Source: Bacteroidales bacterium (GTDB lineage: Bacteria; Bacteroidota; Bacteroidia; Bacteroidales; UBA3824). From it: DNA of 38,683 bases. The notes beneath the pieces were generated by a model. That model had not been told where the DNA came from. It saw only the letters and a list, made by a program, of their open reading frames with translations, and did not search any database. The DNA lies in assembly GCA_017544805.1 (NCBI GenBank), contig JAFYDK010000019.1:1-38683 (forward strand). Direction: 5' to 3'. Each line of letters begins with the position of its first letter. Position 1 is the stretch's first letter. A program made the translations under genes and the position numbers. Shown here piece by piece: positions 7,839 to 15,927 of the stretch.

Positions 7839-9872
7839 TTAATACTCTGCCGTATCAATCAATTTTTTTTCGGTTGTAAAAGATGACGCCGGGAAACCCG
7901 CTCCATTATAAAAAGTAACATCATCTACCCAATCTTTGTAAGCGTAACGCACATTTTTAGGAGATTTACAATCCTGCGACCAAACCTGTACAACATTTCC
8001 GTTGATTTCGGCTTCAGCATCATAAGCAACACCTTTAGCATCAACAACTTGAAAATTTGTCAAGTGTTTTCCCTTACAAACCAAACCACCTTCGGTATGA
8101 GTAAAAATAAGGAAAACTTTGTTTTCTTTTATAACCATTTGAGAAAATTCCGGTCCTGAAACTTCGCATTTCTTGTCGTAAACATCATTCAAAGCCCATG
8201 CTGCAAAACGTCCGGCAACTTGCTGCTTTTGTGCATAATGAAAACCATAACGGTTGCCAAAATCCAAAACGCAGACCATTCCCGAATTAGGAATCAACGC
8301 TTGACAACGTCTTTGAGCCTCTCTCATGCACTGCGACTCACCTGCCTGATAGGGATAAGGCGCAATCTGTGAAAAATAAAATTTCATATCAGGATTTTTG
8401 AACGCAGCCCTCCAAGATGAAGCCATAGCAGGAAAAAGTTTCAAATACTCGCTTGAGCGTCCGACATTACTCTCGCCCATCGAAATCAAAACTCCGCGTA
8501 TCGTATAATTTTTCACAGGATTAATCATAGCATTATAAGCTGCTGATATAGTCTTCATGTTAAGGACAACAGGAACTTGCGGACGGTTGTAATATTCTCT
8601 CGTTTTAAGGTCGTAAGAATAAAAAACTCCGTCCTTGAATTCGGCTGTCGGTAAATATTTCCATTTGCCGGCAATACTAATCGCTTTGTCCTTCTCTCCT
8701 TCAGGATATATGCACATAGCCTCTTTAACACCACACAAACCTCCACCGTTACCGCAGTCAATCACTCTGACAGCAATAACCATTTCGTTGCTCAAAACCG
8801 TTTTGGCAGGAATTTCGTATTCACGGGAATAATTCCATTTGCCGTCGCCAAGAGTTTCGCCGATTTTCTCGCCGTTTACGTATGTTACATCCATATCGTC
8901 AATCGGTCCCAACGACAAAATCAATTTTGTGCCAACCCATTCGATTGGAATATCAACCCATTTCCTAAACCAAACAATACCGTCATAAGAGCCTATACCT
9001 TCACGATTGTCCATAAAACAAGGCAATTCCATTTCCTTCCAACTATCGTCAGCATACGAAAGACGAGATGCCTCTTTGTCAAAAAAATCAACACCATCAT
9101 AACGTTTTCTCCAATCAGAATTTAGCGTTATGGTTTTATGGCTTTTAATCCAATTCTCAAGTTGTTTTTGAAGAGGTTTGCAACGTTCATATTCCAAAAC
9201 GGCATTTTTTAAAGTCGGAACTGTTTTAACAGTTTCAAGGTCTACCCAACTTTCAACATTACTGCCGTTCCAAGAACACTGAATCACGCCGATAGGAATT
9301 CCGGTTTCCTCATAAAGCTTTTTAGCATAAAAATATGCCATTGCACTAAAAGGTTTACAATTCTCCGACGTTGCCTTTGTCCACCAACAATTATTATCCT
9401 CCTCCAAATCAAAAGAAGCCTTTTGCTGCAACATTATAAACCTAATGTTATCGTTATCAGCAGAGGCTAAAGCCTGAGGCCCGCCTTGAATCGTATCGTA
9501 AGGCGGCCAACCTATCATCGGAATCTCCATGTTGGTCTGTCCGCTGACAAGCCACACCTCTCCTATCAAAACATCGTTGATACGTAAAAAATTTTTGCCG
9601 ACAAAATCAATAGAATAAGGTCCGCCATGTTCCGGTGTGGAAATCTTAACACTCCAGACTCCGTTTTGTAAAGCCGTTGTCTGAACCGTCTGTCCCCATG
9701 AAGCCGTAATTTTTATCTGCTCGTTAGAATCAGCTTTACCCCAAAGCGTACATTCTGATTTCTGCTGCAAAACCATACGGTCAGCAATAATATGCGGTAA
9801 TTTTATGTTCACCGCCGCAAAAAAAGACGTTAAGAAAAATAACGCCATTAAAAAAGTTTTTTTGACAATCAT
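7839..9872 (-). CDS. Sialate O-acetylesterase family protein (SGNH hydrolase), Thr in place of the expected Ser
   Basis: A secreted protein of 677 residues with signal peptide (residues 1 to about 20), in the family that removes O-acetyl groups from sialic acids and other glycans. The N-terminal beta domain (LPHIIADRMVLQQ, GVWSVKISTPEHGGPY) leads into the hydrolase motif GEVWLVSGQTNMEIPM at 104-119. In the family this reads GQSNM and the Ser is the nucleophile; here it is T113 (codon ACC), with S110 nearby. A jelly-roll insertion sits in the middle (residues about 265-410). The His/Asp side of the site is retained as LDFGNRYGFH (D537, H545), although the usual HP is HY. The gene is last in an operon with the M23 peptidase. 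Esterase activity should not be assumed; the glycan target is unknown. Confidence 0.85.
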   Translation of the reverse strand: MIVKKTFLMALFFLTSFFAAVNIKLPHIIADRMVLQQKSECTLWGKADSNEQIKITASWGQTVQTTALQNGVWSVKISTPEHGGPYSIDFVGKNFLRINDVLIGEVWLVSGQTNMEIPMIGWPPYDTIQGGPQALASADNDNIRFIMLQQKASFDLEEDNNCWWTKATSENCKPFSAMAYFYAKKLYEETGIPIGVIQCSWNGSNVESWVDLETVKTVPTLKNAVLEYERCKPLQKQLENWIKSHKTITLNSDWRKRYDGVDFFDKEASRLSYADDSWKEMELPCFMDNREGIGSYDGIVWFRKWVDIPIEWVGTKLILSLGPIDDMDVTYVNGEKIGETLGDGKWNYSREYEIPAKTVLSNEMVIAVRVIDCGNGGGLCGVKEAMCIYPEGEKDKAISIAGKWKYLPTAEFKDGVFYSYDLKTREYYNRPQVPVVLNMKTISAAYNAMINPVKNYTIRGVLISMGESNVGRSSEYLKLFPAMASSWRAAFKNPDMKFYFSQIAPYPYQAGESQCMREAQRRCQALIPNSGMVCVLDFGNRYGFHYAQKQQVAGRFAAWALNDVYDKKCEVSGPEFSQMVIKENKVFLIFTHTEGGLVCKGKHLTNFQVVDAKGVAYDAEAEINGNVVQVWSQDCKSPKNVRYAYKDWVDDVTFYNGAGFPASSFTTEKKLIDTAEY

Positions 9873-9905
9873 CTTAATTATTATTTTCTTTTATTCAGTT
9901 TTGTA

Positions 9906-10895
9906 TTAAAAATATCTTGAAGCCAATCCGTGATCTTTGAGCAAGTTTTTAGTTTTAACGATTTGTTCAATAATTTTTTCCGCATCACTGCCGGAAAACT
10001 TCTCTTTCAATTCATCGGCATAACGATATGCAGAAACGAAATCATCCAAAGCATAATTTATAACGGCAAGATTTCTCAACATCTGCATTTTAGCACTTTT
10101 TTGTTTTTTATCGTTAATATCCAAACTATTGTACAAATTCTCAAAATGTTCAAGCCACGGACGCATTCTTTGACGAGCTAAATTCAAATCATAATTTGAA
10201 GACAAATCGCTGAAAATCTGTGAAATTTCATTTTTTCCGGCTTTATGCTTTTCGTAATTCTTGTTTTTAGGCGTATCAAAAAAGAAAACCCTTATGAAAT
10301 CTTCTTGTGTACCATAAAGATAACTATGATAAAAATATCCGTTAATATCATCGGTCATCTTCACAATTTGGTCGCTAACCGCCTGACGAATATACACCTC
10401 CTTGTTGTTTTCGATATACTCTTCCGCTAAAAAAGGCTCAGGATAGAATTTGTCAATTTCATTAACAATTGAAACTTTTGTTCTTGAAGGTCGATAATTA
10501 TCTAATTCGGATTCTATCCTTAAAACCGCCGTCATCGTACATTCCATAACGGGGCGGAACATCACATGACCGAACCTATCAATAGTTTCTACGGCACGTT
10601 TATCAATCAACATATCAGAAACTCCGACATGAATTTTCACAAACGCCTCATCTTCTGAAGTTTTCTCTTGCCACGGCTCAAGCCTTAAAAGCGAGGATAC
10701 TTTGGCTGAATTTACGAATTTTGAGACCTCGGAGGTAAAACTACATTCCGTAAAATACGTCCTTTCCTCTTCGTCCGTTACAAAAACAGGTATGCTGCGG
10801 TGTCCGTAAACAATTTTAAACGAATTGCCGTAATACTGAGCAAAAGTGTTAAAAGCCGCAAATACCAATAACAAAAAACTAATTAACCGTTTCAT
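9906..10895 (-). CDS. Secreted protein of unknown function with helical C-terminus
   Basis: A 329-residue protein with a clear signal peptide (MKRLISFLLLVFAAFNTFA, cleavage before QYY). The first half is predicted beta/alpha (FKIVYGHRSIPVFVTDEEERTYF, FVKIHVGVSDMLID). The last about 100 residues look helical and TPR-like (LARQRMRPWLEHFENLYNS, NLAVINYALDDFVSAYRYADELKEKF). I do not recognise the family. It lies between the M23/LysM endopeptidase (38 bases upstream) and the esterase (33 bases downstream), all on one strand, so a periplasmic or surface role tied to cell-wall or glycan turnover is possible but only inferred from context. Confidence 0.75.
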   Translation of the reverse strand: MKRLISFLLLVFAAFNTFAQYYGNSFKIVYGHRSIPVFVTDEEERTYFTECSFTSEVSKFVNSAKVSSLLRLEPWQEKTSEDEAFVKIHVGVSDMLIDKRAVETIDRFGHVMFRPVMECTMTAVLRIESELDNYRPSRTKVSIVNEIDKFYPEPFLAEEYIENNKEVYIRQAVSDQIVKMTDDINGYFYHSYLYGTQEDFIRVFFFDTPKNKNYEKHKAGKNEISQIFSDLSSNYDLNLARQRMRPWLEHFENLYNSLDINDKKQKSAKMQMLRNLAVINYALDDFVSAYRYADELKEKFSGSDAEKIIEQIVKTKNLLKDHGLASRYF

Positions 10896-10933
10896 ATTTT
10901 TAGTTACTTCGTTTTAATAAAAAAAAATCCAAT

Positions 10934-11878
10934 TTATCTAACAAGAATTCTTTGTCCGAGTCGCAAAGTCGTGGTTTGAGAAATATGGTTCAACTGACAA
11001 AGTTTTTTTACCGTCGTATGATATTTTCTTGCCAATGCCCCCAAAGTATCTCCGCTTTTGATAACGTGTACAAGCGATTGAGAAGCCGCTACGGATTGTT
11101 CGTCGCTCTGACCGTAATGCGAATTGATGTTGAAATAATGTTTTTTCAAAGTAAAAATCGTATCTCTTAATTCGCCTTTTTCAAAACAGAAAATTCTCTC
11201 CGGATCAAAAGGTCTTCCCATATAACGCGTTTCAAAATGGAGATGCGGTCCTGTGCTGCGTCCCGTGCTGCCACCGAGTCCGATAACTTCGCCCGCTTTC
11301 ACCAAATCGTTTTCCTCAACCAAATGTTTTGAAAGGTGTGCATAATAAGTTTCAAGACCGTTGGCATGACGCAAAACGATTAAATTACCGTAACCGCCCG
11401 CCTGACCTACTTGACGTACAACTCTAACTTTTCCGTCAAAGGCAGCGCAAACGGGATCGCCAGTATTAAGCTGAATGTCAGTACCTTTGTGCTCACGGTA
11501 ACGGCGGAATTTAAAACCGGAATTTACTTGACCGATTTTAGGACAAGCCCATGAATGAAGGCTGTCAGTAAGACACAAATCCACTTCATCGGGAATCTGT
11601 GAAAGCGGAATGTCCTTGTAAGCATGAATACTTTCAGAATCCCAATCGTCTTGAAAATCCTCATCCGAAATGTTAGGACGGTCAAGCTCCACGTAAGCCC
11701 AAGTAAAATTTTTATAAAGGACAATTTTAGTATATTTGTCCCTCGTATCAATAGTGTCGATAGCCTCGGCGTTTGCCTGAGTTTCCAAAAGATCTTTTTC
11801 AGAAAGTTTTTCGCCTTCCTGCGCTGATAAATTAAGACTGATTGTTAAAAGTGATGATAAAATAATTGCTTTTTTCAC
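10934..11878 (-). CDS. M23 family metallopeptidase with C-terminal LysM domain
   Basis: Predicted periplasmic peptidoglycan endopeptidase of 314 residues. A signal peptide covers residues 1-19. The M23 (LytM/lysostaphin) domain spans about 115-230 with all metal and catalytic residues: H130 and D134 in REHKGTD, H181 in YYAHLS, and the HLH motif at 212-214 in GPHLHFE. A LysM peptidoglycan-binding domain follows at about 268-314 (HVIKSGDTLGALARKYHTT...LRLGQRILV). With an intact site this should be an active hydrolase rather than an EnvC-like activator. It is the first gene of a three-gene operon with the secreted unknown and the esterase, behind its own -7 element. Confidence 0.93.
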   Translation of the reverse strand: MKKAIILSSLLTISLNLSAQEGEKLSEKDLLETQANAEAIDTIDTRDKYTKIVLYKNFTWAYVELDRPNISDEDFQDDWDSESIHAYKDIPLSQIPDEVDLCLTDSLHSWACPKIGQVNSGFKFRRYREHKGTDIQLNTGDPVCAAFDGKVRVVRQVGQAGGYGNLIVLRHANGLETYYAHLSKHLVEENDLVKAGEVIGLGGSTGRSTGPHLHFETRYMGRPFDPERIFCFEKGELRDTIFTLKKHYFNINSHYGQSDEQSVAASQSLVHVIKSGDTLGALARKYHTTVKKLCQLNHISQTTTLRLGQRILVR

Positions 11879-11918
11879 TGTAATTATGTTTTTATTAAAA
11901 GGTGATAAATTTCGGCTG

Positions 11919-11926
11919 CAAAATTA
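11919..11926 (-). promoter_or_regulatory. -7 promoter element of the M23 operon
   Basis: TAATTTTG (minus strand) matches TAnnTTTG, 41 bases before the start codon at 11878. Confidence 0.5.
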
Positions 11927-11941
11927 ACAAAAAACTTTAAT

Positions 11942-11980
11942 AAAAAAGACCGTCCTTTGTTAAAAAGAACGGTCTTTTTT
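11942..11980 (-). terminator. Terminator after the 165-residue lipoprotein gene
   Basis: A 12-base stem AAAAAAGACCGT/ACGGTCTTTTTT around a 15-base loop, with a T run on either strand. It separates the lipoprotein gene ending at 12003 from the M23 operon. Confidence 0.85.
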
Positions 11981-12002
11981 ATTATTAAAGATAAAAAATA
12001 TC

Positions 12003-12500
12003 TTATTCTTCGCTTTCTTCAGCAGCTTCACCTTCTTCAGCAGCTTCGCCTTCAGCAGCTTCTTGAGGAGCAGCAGGAGCAGCATACCATGAAGCAGCCA
12101 AATCTACACCTTCTTGGAAAGCAGCAGCGTTACTTGACTGTTTTTTAGCTTCCTCAACAGCTTTCTGAATATCAGCTAAATTGGGAAGATTCTGAACTTT
12201 AGCACTAGCCAAGGTAATACCAAAATAAGAACCGTTGATTTTCGGATCTGCTTTATCAAGAGCACCTGACAAACCACCCATATAACCTGCCAAAGCTACA
12301 GTACCAGCTGATTGATATTTAGCACCGTATGTCTTAGCAATAGAATTATAAGCGTCAAGAATTGATTGAGGATTTCCTGATTTAAAAGCCTCAGCATATT
12401 CTTTAGCGGCTTTTTCACCATCTTGTACGCCTTCAGCTGCACCACATGATACCATAAACATCATAACAGCAGCCATTAATGCAAAAAATAACTTTCTCAT
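12003..12500 (-). CDS. Small lipoprotein with Ala/Glu-rich C-terminal tail
   Basis: A 165-residue predicted lipoprotein: hydrophobic signal followed by MVSC with C19 as lipidation site. The mature part is mostly helical (GEKAAKEYAEAFKSGNPQSI, LADIQKAVEEAKKQSS). The last about 25 residues are low-complexity Ala/Glu repeats (GEAAEEGEAAEESEE). No recognised domain. The neighbouring lipoprotein at 12720-13202 has the same architecture and a tail sharing 28 identical bases, so the two are probably related. The gene has its own -7 element and terminator. Function unknown. Confidence 0.8.
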   Translation of the reverse strand: MRKLFFALMAAVMMFMVSCGAAEGVQDGEKAAKEYAEAFKSGNPQSILDAYNSIAKTYGAKYQSAGTVALAGYMGGLSGALDKADPKINGSYFGITLASAKVQNLPNLADIQKAVEEAKKQSSNAAAFQEGVDLAASWYAAPAAPQEAAEGEAAEEGEAAEESEE

Positions 12501-12559
12501 TGTGTTTAAGTTTTTAAAAATTAATACTATTTAACGTTTATATTTCTTTTTTAACACTG

Positions 12560-12567
12560 CAAAACTA
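12560..12567 (-). promoter_or_regulatory. -7 promoter element of the 165-residue lipoprotein gene
   Basis: TAGTTTTG (minus strand) fits TAnnTTTG, about 60 bases upstream of the start codon at 12500, leaving a leader of roughly 50 bases. Confidence 0.5.
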
Positions 12568-12609
12568 AGAATTATTTATCGTTAAAACTAAAAATAGAGT
12601 TTAAATAAT

Positions 12610-12660
12610 TGTTAAAAAAAGAAATCCCTTATACCCGCCAAAAAAACGGACATAAGGGAA
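12610..12660 (-). terminator. Terminator after the 160-residue lipoprotein gene
   Basis: Read on the minus strand, TCCCTTAT pairs with ATAAGGGA (12625-12632 and 12652-12659), with an inner CCG/CGG pairing, and is followed by a T-rich run at 12612-12620. Confidence 0.7.
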
Positions 12661-12719
12661 TTATGACAATTTACATTTAACCCTTCATTTTTAGGGTCTG
12701 AAGTAATTAATGCTAAAAA

Positions 12720-13202
12720 TTATTCAGCATCACCTTCAGCAGCTTCGCCTTCAGCAGCTTCACCTTCAGCAGCTTGAGCAGCTTCAGCAGCTTGTTGTGC
12801 AGCTTCAGCAGCTTGTTGAGCAGCAGCTTGAGCAGCTTTAATACCGTCTACAGCAGCAACGAGGTCTACTTTAGAAGCAGCAGCGAATTTTTTAACACCT
12901 TCAGCATCTTTTGCATTTACAGCATCAACGATTTCAATAACTTTCTGAGAATAGTCAGCTTTGTTAGCCTCGTCAATAGCAACAAGACCAAGATAACCTG
13001 CAGCTAAACCGCAAGATTCGTCTGTTGTAAGTTGAGCTTTTACAGCATACAATTTTTCTGAAAGTGATTTTGCTGTTGCAACATCGCTTGCTTTAACAGC
13101 GTCTAACAATGCACTTACGTTCTTTGTGTTTTCAGAAGCACAAGAAACCATTACTACCATAGCTACTAATAAAGCAGCAACTAATGAATAAATTTTTTTC
13201 AT
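12720..13202 (-). CDS. Small lipoprotein with Ala/Gln then Ala/Glu/Gly repeat tail
   Basis: A 160-residue predicted lipoprotein: signal sequence ending MVSC with C21 lipidated. The body is helical and Ala/Lys/Val-rich (NVSALLDAVKASDVATAKSLSEKL, VIEIVDAVNAKDAEGVKKFA). The C-terminal third is repetitive: AAQQAAEAAQ units and then EGEAAEGEAAEG. A long helix or coiled coil is plausible, as in Lpp-like or periplasm-spanning lipoproteins, but this is inference. Together with 12003-12500 it forms a pair of adjacent, separately transcribed lipoproteins with matching tails. No function known. Confidence 0.8.
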   Translation of the reverse strand: MKKIYSLVAALLVAMVVMVSCASENTKNVSALLDAVKASDVATAKSLSEKLYAVKAQLTTDESCGLAAGYLGLVAIDEANKADYSQKVIEIVDAVNAKDAEGVKKFAAASKVDLVAAVDGIKAAQAAAQQAAEAAQQAAEAAQAAEGEAAEGEAAEGDAE

Positions 13203-13253
13203 TTTTGTATTTTTTTATTAAAGTGAATAACTATTTTCCTTTTTTTTGCACCG

Positions 13254-13261
13254 CAAAGGTA
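13254..13261 (-). promoter_or_regulatory. -7 promoter element of the 160-residue lipoprotein gene
   Basis: TACCTTTG (minus strand) fits TAnnTTTG, 52 bases before the start codon at 13202. Confidence 0.5.
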
Positions 13262-13376
13262 TACTATTTGTACAAAGAAATACTAAACCGAAAGGAAAAT
13301 AATTGTAAAATTTCATTTTTTGTATTAAGAAATTATTAAACACGCTTTTTTATGACAACAGCAAGAAAAAAAAATA

Positions 13377-13384
13377 TATATTTG
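13377..13384 (+). promoter_or_regulatory. -7 promoter element of the VWA lipoprotein gene
   Basis: TATATTTG matches TAnnTTTG, 41 bases before the start codon at 13425. Confidence 0.5.
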
Positions 13385-13424
13385 CGACAATATTTTATTC
13401 ACTAACCAAAAATTTTTTTTAATT

Positions 13425-14942
13425 ATGAACAAACTAATGCGTTATGCGCTTGCTTTGACTTGCGCTACTTCTTTGTGTTGCTGTTCTTCTGAAGATGACT
13501 CAGATGGAATGCCGGATAGCAACAGTTCAAATTCTAATGTATTCTATACCGACGGTATAGAAAGTTTCAGTGATCCTTACAATATCACAAGCGACAAATT
13601 CAAAGAATTCAGCGACAATCCTTTCGTTTCAGCCAACGAAGAAAAAACTTCAACTTTCTCTGTTGATGCTGACGGTGCATCGTATGCTATTATGCGCAAA
13701 TATATAAGCATCGAGAGTAAAGTTTATAAAGAAAGTGTCAGAATTGAAGAATTTTTGAATTATTTCACGTTCGATTATCCGAATCCTGATGACGGAAATC
13801 AAGTTGCAATCAATTCCGAAATAGGAATTTGCCCGTGGAACGAAAGAAATTACCTTTTAAGACTCGGAATCAAAGGCAAAACGATTGATGAAAAAGAACT
13901 TCCGCCTTCAAATCTTGTTTTCTTAGTTGACGTTTCGGGTTCGATGTCCAGCAACGAAAAATTACCTCTATTAAAAGAGTGTCTTAACACGCTCGCTAAA
14001 AATCTTAATCCCGAAGATAGAATTTCGATTATAACATATTCGGGCAATGTTAGAAGGGTTTTGGAATCAACACCGGCAAAAGAATACGAAAAAATCGCCT
14101 CTGCAATCAACGAACTTAGAGCCGAGGGCAGTACAAACGGAGGTTTCGCACTAAAAATAGCTTATAATGAAGCACTTAACAATTTTATCAAAGGCGGAAA
14201 CAACAGAATTATTCTCGGCACTGACGGCGATTTCAACGTCGGAGTTACAAGCACGGAAGAGCTTTTGGAACTTGTTGAAACATACGCTGACAAAGGTATT
14301 TATTTAACAGCTTGCGGTTTCGGCATGGGAAACCTCAACGACGAAATGATGGAAGCCATTTCTAACCGCGGCAACGGCACATACGAATACATCGACAGCG
14401 AAAAACAAATGTTAAAAGTATTTTTGCACGAACGTTCAAAATTTTTCTCGGTGGCATCCGATGCGAAATGTCAAATTACTTTCAATCCCGATTATGTAGA
14501 CTCTTACCGCTTAATCGGTTACGAAAACCGCGTTATGAAAAATTCCGATTTTAAAAACGACAAAAAAGATGCCGGTGAAATAGGTGCAGGTCAAACAATT
14601 ACAGCCTTGTACGAAATTGTTCCGACCTCAAAACAAGAAAACATTTCAGAAGAAAACAACAAAATAGCAACGTTTGATTTCCGTTACAAACCTGCATTAG
14701 GAGAAGAAAGCATTCCTCTTACAAAAAATATTTTAACCACGGATTTAAAAGAAACAAAGAGCGAAAACTTCACCTTTGCCGCCGGAGTTGCTGAATACGG
14801 AATGATTTTAAGAGAATCCAAATACAAAGGAAATTCAACATTTGAAAGTGCTAAAGATTTAGTTTCAAAGAGTTTAACTTTTGACCCTAACGGTTACCGT
14901 TCTGATTTATTGGAACTAATAAGCATTGCTGAAAAATTATAA
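13425..14942 (+). CDS. VWA-domain lipoprotein, YfbK/DUF3520 type
   Basis: A 505-residue predicted surface or periplasmic lipoprotein (signal followed by CCC at 18-20). Three parts are visible: an N-terminal VWF_A-associated domain (FVSANEEKTSTFSVDADGASYA...RIEEFLNYFTFDYP, about 67-120), a von Willebrand A domain (about 163-345) and a C-terminal DUF3520-like region (about 345-505). The MIDAS metal site is intact: DVSGS at 169-173, T237 in EGSTNGG and D267 in LGTDGDFNVG. Such proteins bind ligands or partner proteins through the metal; no enzymatic activity is expected. The gene is monocistronic and ends at a strong terminator. The binding partner cannot be read from the sequence. Confidence 0.9.
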   Translation: MNKLMRYALALTCATSLCCCSSEDDSDGMPDSNSSNSNVFYTDGIESFSDPYNITSDKFKEFSDNPFVSANEEKTSTFSVDADGASYAIMRKYISIESKVYKESVRIEEFLNYFTFDYPNPDDGNQVAINSEIGICPWNERNYLLRLGIKGKTIDEKELPPSNLVFLVDVSGSMSSNEKLPLLKECLNTLAKNLNPEDRISIITYSGNVRRVLESTPAKEYEKIASAINELRAEGSTNGGFALKIAYNEALNNFIKGGNNRIILGTDGDFNVGVTSTEELLELVETYADKGIYLTACGFGMGNLNDEMMEAISNRGNGTYEYIDSEKQMLKVFLHERSKFFSVASDAKCQITFNPDYVDSYRLIGYENRVMKNSDFKNDKKDAGEIGAGQTITALYEIVPTSKQENISEENNKIATFDFRYKPALGEESIPLTKNILTTDLKETKSENFTFAAGVAEYGMILRESKYKGNSTFESAKDLVSKSLTFDPNGYRSDLLELISIAEKL

Positions 14943-14960
14943 AACAACATTTTTCCCCCC

Positions 14961-14997
14961 AAAAAAAGAGCCGCAAAAAATTGCAGCTCTTTTTTTT
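14961..14997. terminator. Bidirectional terminator between VWA and expansin-like genes
   Basis: AAAAAAAGAGC(C)GCAA and TTGCAGCTCTTTTTTT form a hairpin with a short A-rich loop between converging genes. Confidence 0.85.
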
Positions 14998-15012
14998 GTA
15001 TCATTTTATTTA

Positions 15013-15912
15013 TTAATTAGGGAAATTATTTTTTCCAGTTACTATTTTGTTCGGATCTGTTTCCAAAGGAATTGTTTCTTCAATTACATGACCGAAAACA
15101 TCCGTCAAACGAATAGTATAAGGTCCAGCTCCCAAACCGCCTTCTTTTACGAAATAATTATAATCTTGTCTGGGAAGTTCAATATATTTCCCGTTTCGTT
15201 TAACCTCCAATTTAGCAATAGGATAACGATGATTTCTTACTTGAATTTTAAAATATCCCTCAGAACTGCCCTCTCCATATTTAAACGAAACCGGTTCTTC
15301 TGTCGGTAAAGCTGCAACTTTCCACGTAACTTTTCCACCCTCGGTCGCATCATAAATTTTGTTCAAATCGTCTTGGGATAAACCCAAAGTACCTTTTTCC
15401 CCACCAATAATATTGGTAACCACAACTCCGATAGTACCTTTAGGACCAGTTACTTTTAAATATGCACCAGCCATCAAACCGTTATTATAATCTTCCTCAT
15501 TAATAGATGCATAAGAAAAATTACCGGTAAAACCGTCAAGTCCACATTTTCCGCCTTCACTGCTTACCGAAGAAGCAATTACATTTGTTGCATTATGAAC
15601 CTTGTCTAATGCAAGCTCTTTTGCAGCCTCGCTATTTGCAACGGTTTCATCAATTTTAGGACTTGTTGATGAGCCTCCCTTTGAATCATCACCAGCTGCC
15701 GTACCATTTGAATCTTCAGCCGCAGGATTTTCTGATTGCGGAGTCTCTGAATTCGGATTTTCCGAATTAGCAATTTCAGTGTTAGAATTTACATTTTCCT
15801 GAGTTTGAGGTTTTTCATCTTCGTCTTTGTCTGAACGCTTCGTGCATGAAAACATCAACACAAAACTCAATAACGACAATGTCAATGCTAAAAAGTATTT
15901 TCTGTTTTTCAT
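15013..15912 (-). CDS. Expansin-like surface lipoprotein (DPBB + CBM63-like), catalytic Asp replaced
   Basis: A 299-residue lipoprotein (lipobox ending FSC, C23) with a Ser/Asn/Glu-rich linker to about residue 100, then a two-domain expansin module as in bacterial EXLX1 proteins. The double-psi beta-barrel domain (about 105-200) contains MAGAYLKVTGPKGTIGVVVTN and WKVAALP. The CBM63-like domain (about 205-285) contains the very characteristic YFKIQVRNHRYPIAKLEV, YNYFV and YTIRLTDVFG. Expansins loosen cellulose/xyloglucan or bind wall glycans without hydrolysis. Here the essential Asp of the VTD motif is Asn (N167), LDLS is LGLS, and of the Trp-Trp-Tyr binding strip only aromatic Y220 and Y251 remain (the first Trp is G219). 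It is the second gene of an operon, 15 bases after the EACC1-like gene. The fold is well supported; activity and ligand are doubtful. Confidence 0.85.
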   Translation of the reverse strand: MKNRKYFLALTLSLLSFVLMFSCTKRSDKDEDEKPQTQENVNSNTEIANSENPNSETPQSENPAAEDSNGTAAGDDSKGGSSTSPKIDETVANSEAAKELALDKVHNATNVIASSVSSEGGKCGLDGFTGNFSYASINEEDYNNGLMAGAYLKVTGPKGTIGVVVTNIIGGEKGTLGLSQDDLNKIYDATEGGKVTWKVAALPTEEPVSFKYGEGSSEGYFKIQVRNHRYPIAKLEVKRNGKYIELPRQDYNYFVKEGGLGAGPYTIRLTDVFGHVIEETIPLETDPNKIVTGKNNFPN

Positions 15913-15927
15913 GATATAAAAAATAAA

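Noticed and set aside
12774..13007. Ser/Phe-rich plus-strand frame opposite the 160-residue lipoprotein
   Set aside because: Antisense reading of the Ala codon repeats (GCT/GCA read as AGC/TGC).
14926..15309. 127-codon plus-strand frame after the VWA gene
   Set aside because: Runs through the terminator and antisense to the well-supported expansin-like gene.
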